The notes under the pieces: model-generated
The model's database searches: none
The model's input: only the letters and a program-made list of their open reading frames with translations
What the model was told of the DNA's origin: nothing
Assembly: GCA_007741555.1 (NCBI GenBank)
Contig: CP036526.1
Location: 496,001-560,000, forward strand
DNA from: Stieleria marina
GTDB lineage: Bacteria; Planctomycetota; Planctomycetia; Pirellulales; Pirellulaceae
DNA: 64,000 nt
Direction: 5' to 3'
Shown here: positions 36,213 to 44,100 of the stretch, in pieces
Numbering within the stretch: the first letter of the stretch is position 1
Layout of the letters: the number at the start of each line of letters is the position of its first letter
Program-made: the position numbers and the translations under genes

Positions 36213-38363
36213 CTAAGCGTTGAAACCCAATGCCGCGAGCGATTGGAAGGTGATCATGGCGGCGACGTAGGCCATCACGGTCATGTAGACGAGCTGAAAA
36301 ATTGCCCATTTCCAACTGCCGGTTTCGCGTTTGGTGATGGCTTGCGTGGGCAAACACTGCATCGCCAAGACGTAGAACACCAGCACGCTGAAACAGACGG
36401 CGGTGGTAAAAACGGGTGAACCATCGGCGCGTTTTTGCCGGCGGAGTTTTTCGACCAAGCCCGCTTCGTCGTCGGCTCCTTCTTCGCCCATCCCGTAAAC
36501 AATCGAAAGCGTTGACACCAAGACTTCGCGAGCGGCAAACGAAGAGACCACGCCGACGTTGATTTTCCAATCAAAGCCGAGCGGTGAAAAAATCGGTTCC
36601 AATGCTTTGCCCGTACGTCCGGCGATCGAGTATTCCAGGGATTGCTGTGCGAGCGAGCCGCTATCAAGTTCAGCCGAATCGTTTTGCTGAGCGACGGCGG
36701 ATTCAGGCAGTTTTGGATACGTCGCCATGGCCCACAAGATCACCGAGATCAGCAAGATAATGCTGCCGGCATTTCGCAAGAAGACCGAGGCCCGATCTAG
36801 CGTGGTGAAAAACGCGTTGCGAAGCGTAGGCATCCGGTAGGGCGGTAGTTCGATGACCAGTGGCGCGGCTTCTCCAGCGATGATCGTTTTCTTTAAGCAC
36901 CAAGCAGAGAGCAACGCGGCACCTAAGCCCAGCATGTAGGCGCCGGCAAACGTCAGTGCCGCCAGCAATGGGTTTGCACCAAACAGCAATGCCGAGATCA
37001 TGGCGTAGACCGGCAGACGGGCCGAGCAGGTCAGTAGCGGCAGAACGAGAATTGTGACCAAACGGTCTCGCCAGTTTTCGATGGTTCGTGTGGCCATGAT
37101 GCCAGGGATGGCACAGGCGTGGGCGGACAACATCGGTACGAAAGCTTTGCCGGGTAGCCCGACGCGTCGCATAATGCGCTCCATCACGAAGGCGGCGCGG
37201 GCCATGTAACCGGAGTCTTCTAGGATCGTGATAAAGAAAAATAGGATGCAGATTTGCGGCAAAAAGACTACGACGCCAGCGATGCCGCCGATGACGCCGT
37301 GCAAAATCAGGCTGCGGAAATCTTCTAGCGGCAGCAACGCAATCAAGAGTGACGTCACGACAGCCACACCGATGGCGCGCTTGCCCCATCTGATTTCCGC
37401 GAGTCGGTAACCCATTGCAAACGTTGCCATGCCGATCGCAGTGATCAGCGGAATCCAGAGTGCTTTGTGGACCGTCTCGGTTGGAATGATTCCGTCGACT
37501 CGATCTGAAATCCATCCAAAACCCGATTCGATCGCCGACATGGGAATGTCAGCGAGCGAGAAAATCAGAAAGAACACTGACAGCATGATCGCTAGCAGCG
37601 ACAAGGTTCCGACCAACGGCGCGGTCAGAATGCGATCGATCCATTCGTAGTTTTCGTTACGCGGTTCGCGGTTTCCCGAAACCGACTGAGCCACAACCGA
37701 TTCGCTCCAGTCAAACGTGGCGGCGTATCGACAGCCCGTGCAACCAACCGAACACGATGGTCTGGCGATCGGCAGTGCCGGAGTGGCGCGGTTTTTTGCC
37801 AGCAGTGCATCTAGTTCACGATGAAACTTGTCCAGCCCGAATCCCGTTCGCGCGCTGACCGCGACGACGGGACATTCCATTTGTTTGGAGAGTTTTTCTT
37901 GATCGATTTCGATGCCAGAAGATTCTGCCGAATCGATCATGTTTAAGACCGCAAGCGTTGGCAGCCCCAACTGCAACACTTCGTTGGCCAACAAGAGATT
38001 GCGAGACAGGTTGGTTGCATCCAAAACCAACACGACGGCGGCGGGTGTTCCTAGGCGTCTGCCCTGCAAGGCTTCGGAGGAAACCGTTTCTTCAGGACTG
38101 GTAGGCTCCAGGCTATACAGGCCTGGTAAATCGATCAGGTCAATAAACGTGGGCGGCTGAGACTGGTCGGGCGATGCGATCGGCATCGTGACTTTGCGCA
38201 AGTCGACCGTGATGCCGGGATAGTTGGCCGTCTTGGCTCGCATCCCCGAGAGCGCATTGAAGAGCGACGTTTTGCCTGTGTTGGGATTGCCAGCGAGCAA
38301 GACGATGTCAGTCGTTGGAGCGCAGGCCTGGGGCGCGGCAGAGTGGGGCGCGGCTGGGGACAC
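36213..38363 (-). CDS. feoB: Ferrous iron transporter FeoB
   Basis: A 716-residue iron(II) importer of the inner membrane, with an N-terminal small GTPase and a polytopic C-terminal part. GTPase motifs are GNPNTGKTS (25-33), the T-containing switch TANYPGIT, DLPG (79-81 region), NMID (141-144) and SAR (170-172). The membrane core shows LPQICILFFFITILEDSGYMARAAFVMERIM and PGIMATRTIENWRDR. An unusual cysteine cluster CSVGCTGC (204-211) sits between the GTPase and the membrane domain. The start is GTG. FeoA lies six bases upstream, forming a feoAB operon behind a Fur-like palindrome. Confidence 0.96.
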   Translation of the reverse strand: MSPAAPHSAAPQACAPTTDIVLLAGNPNTGKTSLFNALSGMRAKTANYPGITVDLRKVTMPIASPDQSQPPTFIDLIDLPGLYSLEPTSPEETVSSEALQGRRLGTPAAVVLVLDATNLSRNLLLANEVLQLGLPTLAVLNMIDSAESSGIEIDQEKLSKQMECPVVAVSARTGFGLDKFHRELDALLAKNRATPALPIARPSCSVGCTGCRYAATFDWSESVVAQSVSGNREPRNENYEWIDRILTAPLVGTLSLLAIMLSVFFLIFSLADIPMSAIESGFGWISDRVDGIIPTETVHKALWIPLITAIGMATFAMGYRLAEIRWGKRAIGVAVVTSLLIALLPLEDFRSLILHGVIGGIAGVVVFLPQICILFFFITILEDSGYMARAAFVMERIMRRVGLPGKAFVPMLSAHACAIPGIMATRTIENWRDRLVTILVLPLLTCSARLPVYAMISALLFGANPLLAALTFAGAYMLGLGAALLSAWCLKKTIIAGEAAPLVIELPPYRMPTLRNAFFTTLDRASVFLRNAGSIILLISVILWAMATYPKLPESAVAQQNDSAELDSGSLAQQSLEYSIAGRTGKALEPIFSPLGFDWKINVGVVSSFAAREVLVSTLSIVYGMGEEGADDEAGLVEKLRRQKRADGSPVFTTAVCFSVLVFYVLAMQCLPTQAITKRETGSWKWAIFQLVYMTVMAYVAAMITFQSLAALGFNA

Positions 38364-38369
38364 CGGGTG

Positions 38370-38657
38370 CTATTTCGCTTTGCGAGCGAGCTGTGGGGAG
38401 GGATGGCTTACCGAAACATAGGAAGCCAAAGCCCGAGACAGGCCGACACGCGAGCCCGATACGCGAACAATCATTGGATCGCCGGCAGAAATCAATTCCA
38501 GCGTTCGGCCTTCACAAATTCCCAGGCTCTTCATTCGAGTCTGGCTTTGGCCGTCAGCATCGACACCCACGCATACGAAATTTCCGACCTGAGCTGTCGA
38601 AAGACGATCAACTACCGGTGCGGTTTGTACTGGTGAATCGAGCAGAGGATGATCCAT
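38370..38657 (-). CDS. feoA: FeoA domain protein
   Basis: A 95-residue SH3-like FeoA protein, the small cytoplasmic partner of FeoB. The family signature is seen in TRMKSLGICEGRTLELISAGDPMIVRVSGSRVGLSRALASYVSV (from about 41). The start at ATG 38657 (MDHPLLDSP) is used instead of an upstream TTG. The body is slightly longer than the 75-residue norm because of an N-terminal extension. It lies six bases upstream of feoB. Confidence 0.9.
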   Translation of the reverse strand: MDHPLLDSPVQTAPVVDRLSTAQVGNFVCVGVDADGQSQTRMKSLGICEGRTLELISAGDPMIVRVSGSRVGLSRALASYVSVSHPSPQLARKAK

Positions 38658-38761
38658 GGTTTGAAAGATACCTGTCGGGAGTTGATCCCGTGACGTCAAT
38701 CGGGTGGAACAAAGGTGGGCAGCAATCTTGGCAGAAGTGCCAAAACGCTGAGAGAGATCTT

Positions 38762-38783
38762 AATGAGACTTGTTCTCATTATC
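38762..38783 (-). promoter_or_regulatory. Fur-like operator upstream of feoAB
   Basis: On the reverse strand the site reads GATAATGAGAACAAGTCTC and then ATT. It holds a perfect 7-bp inverted repeat, AATGAGA/TCTCATT, with a 5-base middle. It agrees with the Escherichia coli Fur box at 14 of 19 positions. It lies about 105 bases upstream of the feoA start, a fitting place for iron-dependent repression. The consensus in this organism is unknown, so the call is by analogy. Confidence 0.6.
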
Positions 38784-38881
38784 AATCTAGCTAAGGCGAA
38801 GAACACACCAAATTTGGCCAAATGCACCAAAATGCCGCAGGCGATGGCATTTTAATGTGTTTCACGGGCCTCCAGCGGGGC

Positions 38882-40264
38882 TTATTTATTTAGACCATTC
38901 GCTTCGAGCGTCTTATCTAACTGTCGATCAAGCTGTTTCAGCTTGGCGGCGTAACCGGGGGCACCGGCCAGATTGGTGAATTCGGCTGGGTCGGACTTCA
39001 TGTCGTACAGCTCGGCAGATCCGTCTTTGTATCGCATCAGGTGCCAACGGTCGGTGCGTAGCGAATGTCCTTTGTGAAACGACAGGGCGGCGTCTTTCAC
39101 TTTGGCACGGGGATCCGCCAAGATCGGCACCAGGCTTTTTCCTTGGACGGAATCGGGAATGGGCAAACCAGCGAGTTGCGAAAGTGTTGGGAAAATATCG
39201 ACCAGTTCGACAACCGAATCCGTCTCACCGGTTTTGAAACCGGGAGCGGATATTACCAACGGCACGCGGAGGACTTCTTCGTGCAAGTTGGATTTTTGCC
39301 AAAAGCCGTGTTCGCCCAAGTGGTAGCCGTGGTCGCTTGTAAAGACGATCGCCGTGCTGTCGCGCAGGCCTGCTTGATCCAAGGCATCAACGACACGGCC
39401 AACTTGCCGGTCCATAAACGCGACCGAAGCGTAGTAGCCAGTCCACATTCGTTTTTGGTTGTCGGGATACTTGCCAATCGCGTTGGTGGTCGAAACGGTG
39501 TTGGCGATTCCCTGTTTGGGAATGTCTGCCAAGTCATCGTCAACGGTTGCGGGTAATTCGATTTGTTGCCAAGGATACGGTGCGAAGTACTGCCGCGGCG
39601 CGACCATCGGATAGTGTGGGCGAACGAAACCGACGGCCAGGAAGAAAGGATCGTCTTTGTGTTCTGCGATTAACTCGCATGCTTTGGTGGCCGATTTGTG
39701 ATCGGGTTGGTCGCTGCCGTCGCCGTCGTACTGAACGGTGACAAACATGCGATGTTTCATCTTTGTCGATTCGCGGTTTTCTAAACTGGTCGTGAAGATG
39801 TTTTGGTTCAAACAGGCATAGTCGCCGGGCGTGTGTGCCTCCAAGCCAGACGAATTGAATTTCTCGGTCCACGACGAGGCGACATCCAGGCCATCGGTAC
39901 CATCGATGATGTCACCGGGAACTCGCATGTGATAGATCTTGCCCACTCGTGCGCTGTACCAACCGTTGTCGCGGAAATGTTTTCCCAGGTTGATGTCGCT
40001 CTTGCCTTCGTAACGACTGTGCATGAACGACTCCCGCGAAGGAGCACACCAAGTCCCTTGGCAATACGCATGTCGAAACAACATGCCCCGCCGGGCCAAC
40101 GCATCAATGTGGGGCGTTTTGCAATGCGGATCGCCGTAGCAACCCAAGACGCTGGCTTTCAAGTCGTCTGAGATGATGAACACGACGTTCTTGATTTTCG
40201 GCTCATTAGCGAAAGTGCTCAGGGAACACATTGCGATGAGGAGTAAGGCAAAGATTGAACGCAT
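38882..40264 (-). CDS. Exported sulfatase, iduronate-2-sulfatase-like
   Basis: A 460-residue exported sulfatase with a signal peptide ending TFAN at 20. Metal-binding Asp33-Asp34, the formylglycine motif CAPSR with Cys73, GKIYHM, and FTSDHGYHLGEHGFWQKSN place it close to iduronate-2-sulfatases and choline-sulfatases rather than to the first sulfatase in this window. The last 60 residues form the usual small C-terminal subdomain. It should release sulfate from a sulfated sugar outside the cytoplasm. No close functional partner lies on the same strand. The next gene upstream is followed by its own terminator, so this gene is probably transcribed separately. Confidence 0.92.
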   Translation of the reverse strand: MRSIFALLLIAMCSLSTFANEPKIKNVVFIISDDLKASVLGCYGDPHCKTPHIDALARRGMLFRHAYCQGTWCAPSRESFMHSRYEGKSDINLGKHFRDNGWYSARVGKIYHMRVPGDIIDGTDGLDVASSWTEKFNSSGLEAHTPGDYACLNQNIFTTSLENRESTKMKHRMFVTVQYDGDGSDQPDHKSATKACELIAEHKDDPFFLAVGFVRPHYPMVAPRQYFAPYPWQQIELPATVDDDLADIPKQGIANTVSTTNAIGKYPDNQKRMWTGYYASVAFMDRQVGRVVDALDQAGLRDSTAIVFTSDHGYHLGEHGFWQKSNLHEEVLRVPLVISAPGFKTGETDSVVELVDIFPTLSQLAGLPIPDSVQGKSLVPILADPRAKVKDAALSFHKGHSLRTDRWHLMRYKDGSAELYDMKSDPAEFTNLAGAPGYAAKLKQLDRQLDKTLEANGLNK

Positions 40265-40283
40265 GGGAAGCAGAGTCCTGTGA

Positions 40284-40308
40284 GCCGCGGGCGCTAGCCA
40301 CGGGCATT
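40284..40308 (+). repeat. Dispersed 25-base repeat, copy 3
   Basis: GCCGCGGGCGCTAGCCACGG followed by GCATT, just upstream of the sulfatase start. It differs from the reverse complement of copy 2 at only two positions of 25. Confidence 0.55.
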
Positions 40309-40429
40309 GATCGATGATGCAAAACCGCTTTAGTGTAAGGAAAACCCAATCGCTCCGCAGAGTTGGATGTCAGGCGCGTCCCGGACACGGGATACTGCAA
40401 GAGGCCCGTGTCTTGCGTCAGCGGCTCAC

Positions 40430-40464
40430 AAAAAAACCGCGACACTTCAAATGAAGTGCCGCGG
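40430..40464 (-). terminator. Rho-independent terminator after the CxxC protein gene
   Basis: On the reverse strand a 13-bp stem (CCGCGGCACTTCA with TGAAGTGTCGCGG, one G-U pair) has a two-base loop and is followed by seven T. It lies about 30 bases beyond the stop at 40494. Confidence 0.92.
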
Positions 40465-40493
40465 TCCATGTTAGCAATCGTCGTAGCGCGAAA

Positions 40494-41078
40494 CTACTCG
40501 ATGATCTTTGACAAGTCAGCGATCACTGCATCGACGTTCATGTCTTTGACGCTAGCGAATGCGTGGTTGGCTTTCACGCCCATGTTGGAAGCCAATACGA
40601 CGGTGACTTCAGCTTTGGCGTTGATGCCGTAGTTGTCGGGACCGTTTTCGAATTCGTTTGGAATCACGAATGGAATGTTTTTGGCGCCGGTCTTAGCAGC
40701 AAACTTCTTCGCCGTTTCGGTGACATCATCTTTGTCTTCACCCATGACGTTGACGAACGCACGAAGAGCAGCGTCTTCGTTTTTCGTCACAGCAGCGTCT
40801 AGCTTTTGAACCAATTCAGCCACTTTGGGATCGGTCGAACGCGTGAACACCATGACTTGTGGCTTTCGGCCATTGCGACAGCGGTAGCAGAGGTTCTTGC
40901 CTTCTTTAACACCATCTTCTTCGGCACCACAAAGTTTGGTGACGTAGAACGCGCCAATGGAATCGCCCTTTTGCGGACCGCTCTTAAGCGCCTTCGTGGC
41001 AGCTTCCTCTGCGTTCAGGGTGACTGCCGATGCCATCAAGGCGACGAGGCCAAGGCTGAGTACAGAAAAATTCTTCAC
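40494..41078 (-). CDS. Exported CxxC-containing protein, thioredoxin-like fold suspected
   Basis: A 194-residue exported protein. The GTG at 41078 is chosen over an in-frame ATG at 41108 because AAAGGAAA lies five bases upstream of it and a signal peptide follows (KNFSVLSLGLVALMASAVTLNA). The mature part has Cys50 and a CYRC pair (64-67), followed by KPQVMVFTR, which looks like the first strands of a thioredoxin-like domain with a displaced CxxC. The rest is alpha/beta with NIPFVIPNEF. I do not know an assigned function. It ends at a strong terminator, and its promoter region faces the di-haem protein gene across a palindrome. Confidence 0.78.
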   Translation of the reverse strand: MKNFSVLSLGLVALMASAVTLNAEEAATKALKSGPQKGDSIGAFYVTKLCGAEEDGVKEGKNLCYRCRNGRKPQVMVFTRSTDPKVAELVQKLDAAVTKNEDAALRAFVNVMGEDKDDVTETAKKFAAKTGAKNIPFVIPNEFENGPDNYGINAKAEVTVVLASNMGVKANHAFASVKDMNVDAVIADLSKIIE

Positions 41079-41383
41079 GGGATTTCCTTTCGGAGGGAGG
41101 GAATGCAACCATGCTACAAATCACATGGTGAACGTTTCGATCAGTTGGGTGTCGAGACCCGATCATACCAGGGCCGCGACGACGAACATGCTAAGAGACG
41201 TGCTTGCCGAAGGCAAACTGTCGCCGAGCTTATTCAACTGGAGAATTCTCCAGTACCGGGAAGTCTTTCGCAACGCAAAGGCTACTGGAACGTCGAATTC
41301 ATGACTATAAATGACTGTTCGACTTAGTCGCCCGCCGCTCGCCCGCCCCTTTTTGTGCCCCATTTTTCTGATGGCTTGGACAA
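41079..41383. other. Divergent intergenic region with an 18-bp palindrome
   Basis: These 305 bases separate two divergent genes. Apart from the palindrome at 41237-41254 I see no gene, RNA or repeat here. It must hold the promoters of both genes, but no clear -35/-10 pair could be picked out. Confidence 0.6.
41237..41254. promoter_or_regulatory. Perfect 18-bp palindrome, candidate operator
   Basis: ACTGGAGAATTCTCCAGT is its own reverse complement. It lies about 160 bases from the GTG of the CxxC protein and 130 bases from the ATG of the di-haem protein, where a shared dimeric regulator could bind. The regulator is unknown. Confidence 0.5.
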
Positions 41384-43201
41384 ATGCGAAACTTGTCGTT
41401 GTTTGCAGTTCACTTTCTATGGTTCACGTCGCTCGCAGCGGGGATTGAGCTGAATGCGGATAGCTCGCGTGATAGCAAAGTCCACACCGCTGTGACGCAC
41501 CGTTCCCCCGTTGATCTCGCTATTTCCCCCGATCAGGAGTGGCTGGTCACGGTCAACGAGACATCGGACTCGGCTTCGCTAATCCGTGTCAATGATGGCC
41601 AAGTGGTCGATGAACTCTCAGTCGGTTCGCACCCAGCTGATGTAATGTTCACTCCTGATGGAAACAAAGTCCTGATCACAAGCAGTTGGTCCGGCGAACT
41701 GACGGTCGCTGCCATCAAGGATCAAAAGCTGACAGCCGAAGCTGTGGTTCAGATTGGCTACCAGCCCTGCGGCATTGCGATTACTTCATCAGGGGATCGC
41801 GCGTTCGTAGGCTTGGCGGCTGCGGGACAGGTCGCGGAAGTGGATTTGAAAACTGCGTCACTGACACGGCGCATCGCAGTGGGACACTGGCCACGATATT
41901 TGACACTCACGCCAGACGACCAACGCTTAGCGGTTGGGCTGGGCGGTGAAGGCAAGATTGCGGTGTTGGATACCGAAAGTGGTGAGACGCTGTATGACGA
42001 ACCGCTCGCCAGTGGCATCAACTTGGGGCATATGCTGACCAGCAAAGACGGCAAGTATGCGTACTTCACGTGGATGGTTTATCGAAACAATCCCATTGAT
42101 GTCGGGAACCTGCGCCGCGGTTGGATCTTGGCAAGTCGAATTGGACGGGTTCGCTTGGACGGTCCCTCGTACCGGGAAGCCATCTCGTTGGACGTGCCTC
42201 GCAAAGCCGTCGCCGATCCGCACGGTATTGTTATCAGCGCTGACGAGAAACGAATGATCGCTTCGGCTGCGGGAACCCACGAGTTACTGGTATACCGATT
42301 GCCCGACACTCCGTTTGTGGGCACGGGCGGGCCAGGAGATTTGATTGATAGGGGGTTGGAAAACGATCGAGACCGATTTGATCGCATTCCCGTCGGCGGC
42401 CGGCCAATGGGGATGCAGATGACCGATAACCAAACTGTCTATGTCGCCAACTATTTGCGTGACAGTGTTCAAATCGTGGATCTCGCCAGCAAGGAAATTG
42501 TCGGAGAAATCGAGCTAGGTGAGTCGCCGAAACAGTCGCTAGTCGATCAGGGCAGGGAGATCTTTTATGACGGGACACGTAGCATGGACCAGTGGTACAG
42601 CTGTCATTCGTGTCATCAAAACGGGGGCGTCAATTCGCGGCCGATGGATACGATGAATGATGGAACGGTTCGCACGTTCAAGACGGTGCTGCCATTGTTT
42701 GACGTGGCAAAAACCGCTCCGTGGACGTGGCATGGCTGGCAAGATGATCTGACCGAAGCGATGCACAAATCGATCACGTCGACGATGCTGGGCGAAGAAC
42801 CGAGCGCCAAGGATAAGCATGCCCTAATTGCGTATTTAAAAACACTCAGTCGCCCACCCAATCCTTTTCGCAATGATTATGAGTTGGCGGAATCAATCGA
42901 TCGAGGCAGGGCACTTTTTCACAGCAGCAAAACCGCCTGTGCTGATTGTCACAACGGACCGCATTTTACAGACGGACAAGTTCACGACGTTGGGCTGGGT
43001 TCGGCCGATGATGCTTACGAAGGTTACAACACGCCGTCTTTGATCGGCACTTACCAAAAAGTCCGTTGGCTGCATTCGGGACGCGCAAAAACGTTGGAGC
43101 GAGTCGTCAATGAACTGCACAGTCCCGAGAAAGTGTCCGGGACCGACAAATTGTCCGAGCAAGAATCGGCAGATTTGATCACGTATTTGAAGTCGCTGTA
43201 G
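41384..43201 (+). CDS. Exported beta-propeller/di-haem peroxidase-like protein
   Basis: A 605-residue exported protein. A signal peptide at 1-20 is followed by a YVTN-type seven-bladed propeller to about 390 (VDLAISPDQEWLVTVNE, PADVMFTPDGNKVLIT). A C-terminal cytochrome c peroxidase/MauG-like domain has two haem motifs, CHSCH at 407-411 and CADCH at 519-523, plus the family tract DGTVRTFKTVLPLFDVAKTAPWTWHG. It should bind two c-type haems in the periplasm. The substrate may be hydrogen peroxide or an organic partner held by the propeller. It stands alone on this strand, with a divergent neighbour. Confidence 0.87.
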   Translation: MRNLSLFAVHFLWFTSLAAGIELNADSSRDSKVHTAVTHRSPVDLAISPDQEWLVTVNETSDSASLIRVNDGQVVDELSVGSHPADVMFTPDGNKVLITSSWSGELTVAAIKDQKLTAEAVVQIGYQPCGIAITSSGDRAFVGLAAAGQVAEVDLKTASLTRRIAVGHWPRYLTLTPDDQRLAVGLGGEGKIAVLDTESGETLYDEPLASGINLGHMLTSKDGKYAYFTWMVYRNNPIDVGNLRRGWILASRIGRVRLDGPSYREAISLDVPRKAVADPHGIVISADEKRMIASAAGTHELLVYRLPDTPFVGTGGPGDLIDRGLENDRDRFDRIPVGGRPMGMQMTDNQTVYVANYLRDSVQIVDLASKEIVGEIELGESPKQSLVDQGREIFYDGTRSMDQWYSCHSCHQNGGVNSRPMDTMNDGTVRTFKTVLPLFDVAKTAPWTWHGWQDDLTEAMHKSITSTMLGEEPSAKDKHALIAYLKTLSRPPNPFRNDYELAESIDRGRALFHSSKTACADCHNGPHFTDGQVHDVGLGSADDAYEGYNTPSLIGTYQKVRWLHSGRAKTLERVVNELHSPEKVSGTDKLSEQESADLITYLKSL

Positions 43202-43298
43202 TGGGCAACGGAGGTGTCCGGTAGCCGTGGCCCGCTCGGTGCAGCATTAGCACGTCAGTTGTGACCTAACGTGTCATGTGCTGGGAAAGTATGCCAGC

Positions 43299-43538
43299 AT
43301 GAACACAGCCACTCTGTGCCCACCCGAGCCGCAATCGGTAAAGTCGACGTCTTTGGAAAATGCCGACGCGATGCTGATCGCATTGCGATCCCAACGGTAT
43401 GTCGTGGTCCGTCGCGATCGTCCCTTGCGGCTTGTGCCAGCAGAGAGGGTGTGCAAACGCGTTCGCGATTTAAAGCCGGGCGATGAAGTGTTTTACAACG
43501 GACGACGAGACGAAGTGCTGTCGTTGTGCGTGTACTAA
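43299..43538 (+). CDS. Small hypothetical protein
   Basis: A 79-residue possible protein. The first half is variable and polar; the second half (QRYVVVRRDRPLRLVPAERV, then CKRVRDLKPGDEVFYNGRRD) reads like a real folded beta-rich domain, with a KPGDEV turn seen in SH3-like folds. The start at ATG 43299 is chosen over the GTG at 43278. It ends 35 bases from the convergent ruvC stop. I do not recognise a family, and no ribosome binding site is obvious. Confidence 0.5.
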   Translation: MNTATLCPPEPQSVKSTSLENADAMLIALRSQRYVVVRRDRPLRLVPAERVCKRVRDLKPGDEVFYNGRRDEVLSLCVY

Positions 43539-43572
43539 AGCATGTATGCGAGCGTGTTGTCTGGCTGCGGTC

Positions 43573-44100
43573 CTATCGCTGTTTTAGCAACTGATCCATC
43601 ACACTTTGATTTCCCAGGTGATGTCCGCACAACGCGATCGCCAATGCATCGGCTACGTCGTCTGGTTCGGGGACCGTTGAGAGTCCCAGTTGTAGTTTGA
43701 CGGCCAATTGCATTTGGCTCTTGGGGGCACGACCGTTGCCGGTCAGCACTTTCTTGACTCGCGTCGGTTCATAGTGCACGACGGGGATTCCCGCCGTCGC
43801 TGCAGCCAAACAAATCACTCCGCGAGCGTGTCCCATCAGGATCGAAGTTCGCACCCGCTCGTAGTGCGAGAACAGTTGCTCCAGCGACATCAAGTCCGGG
43901 TGATGCAGCTGGATGACTTCGGTGACGCCTTCGTGCAGTTCCGCCAATCGTGTTTCGATGGGAGCTTTGGCCTTGGAACGGATGATGCCGGCTTCGCACA
44001 GTCGAAACTGTCCCAGACCTTTATTGCTGGTCACTTCGATGACGCCGTAGCCGGTCGTGTTCAATCCTGGGTCGATGCCCAAGATGATTCTTCCGCTCAC
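43573..44100 (-). CDS. ruvC: Holliday junction resolvase RuvC
   Basis: A 175-residue endonuclease that cuts Holliday junctions during recombination repair, normally with RuvAB. The catalytic acids are Asp10 (GIDPG), Glu74 (SLEQLF), Asp148 and Asp151 (DDVADAL). The Escherichia coli length is 173. The GTG start overlaps the cysS TGA by four bases (GTGA), so it is translated with cysS. ruvA and ruvB are not in the window. Confidence 0.96.
   Translation of the reverse strand: MSGRIILGIDPGLNTTGYGVIEVTSNKGLGQFRLCEAGIIRSKAKAPIETRLAELHEGVTEVIQLHHPDLMSLEQLFSHYERVRTSILMGHARGVICLAAATAGIPVVHYEPTRVKKVLTGNGRAPKSQMQLAVKLQLGLSTVPEPDDVADALAIALCGHHLGNQSVMDQLLKQR

Noticed and set aside
43202-43298. Possible further copy of the dispersed repeat near GTAGCCGTGG
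   Set aside because: Only about ten bases resemble the core, and the flanks do not match.
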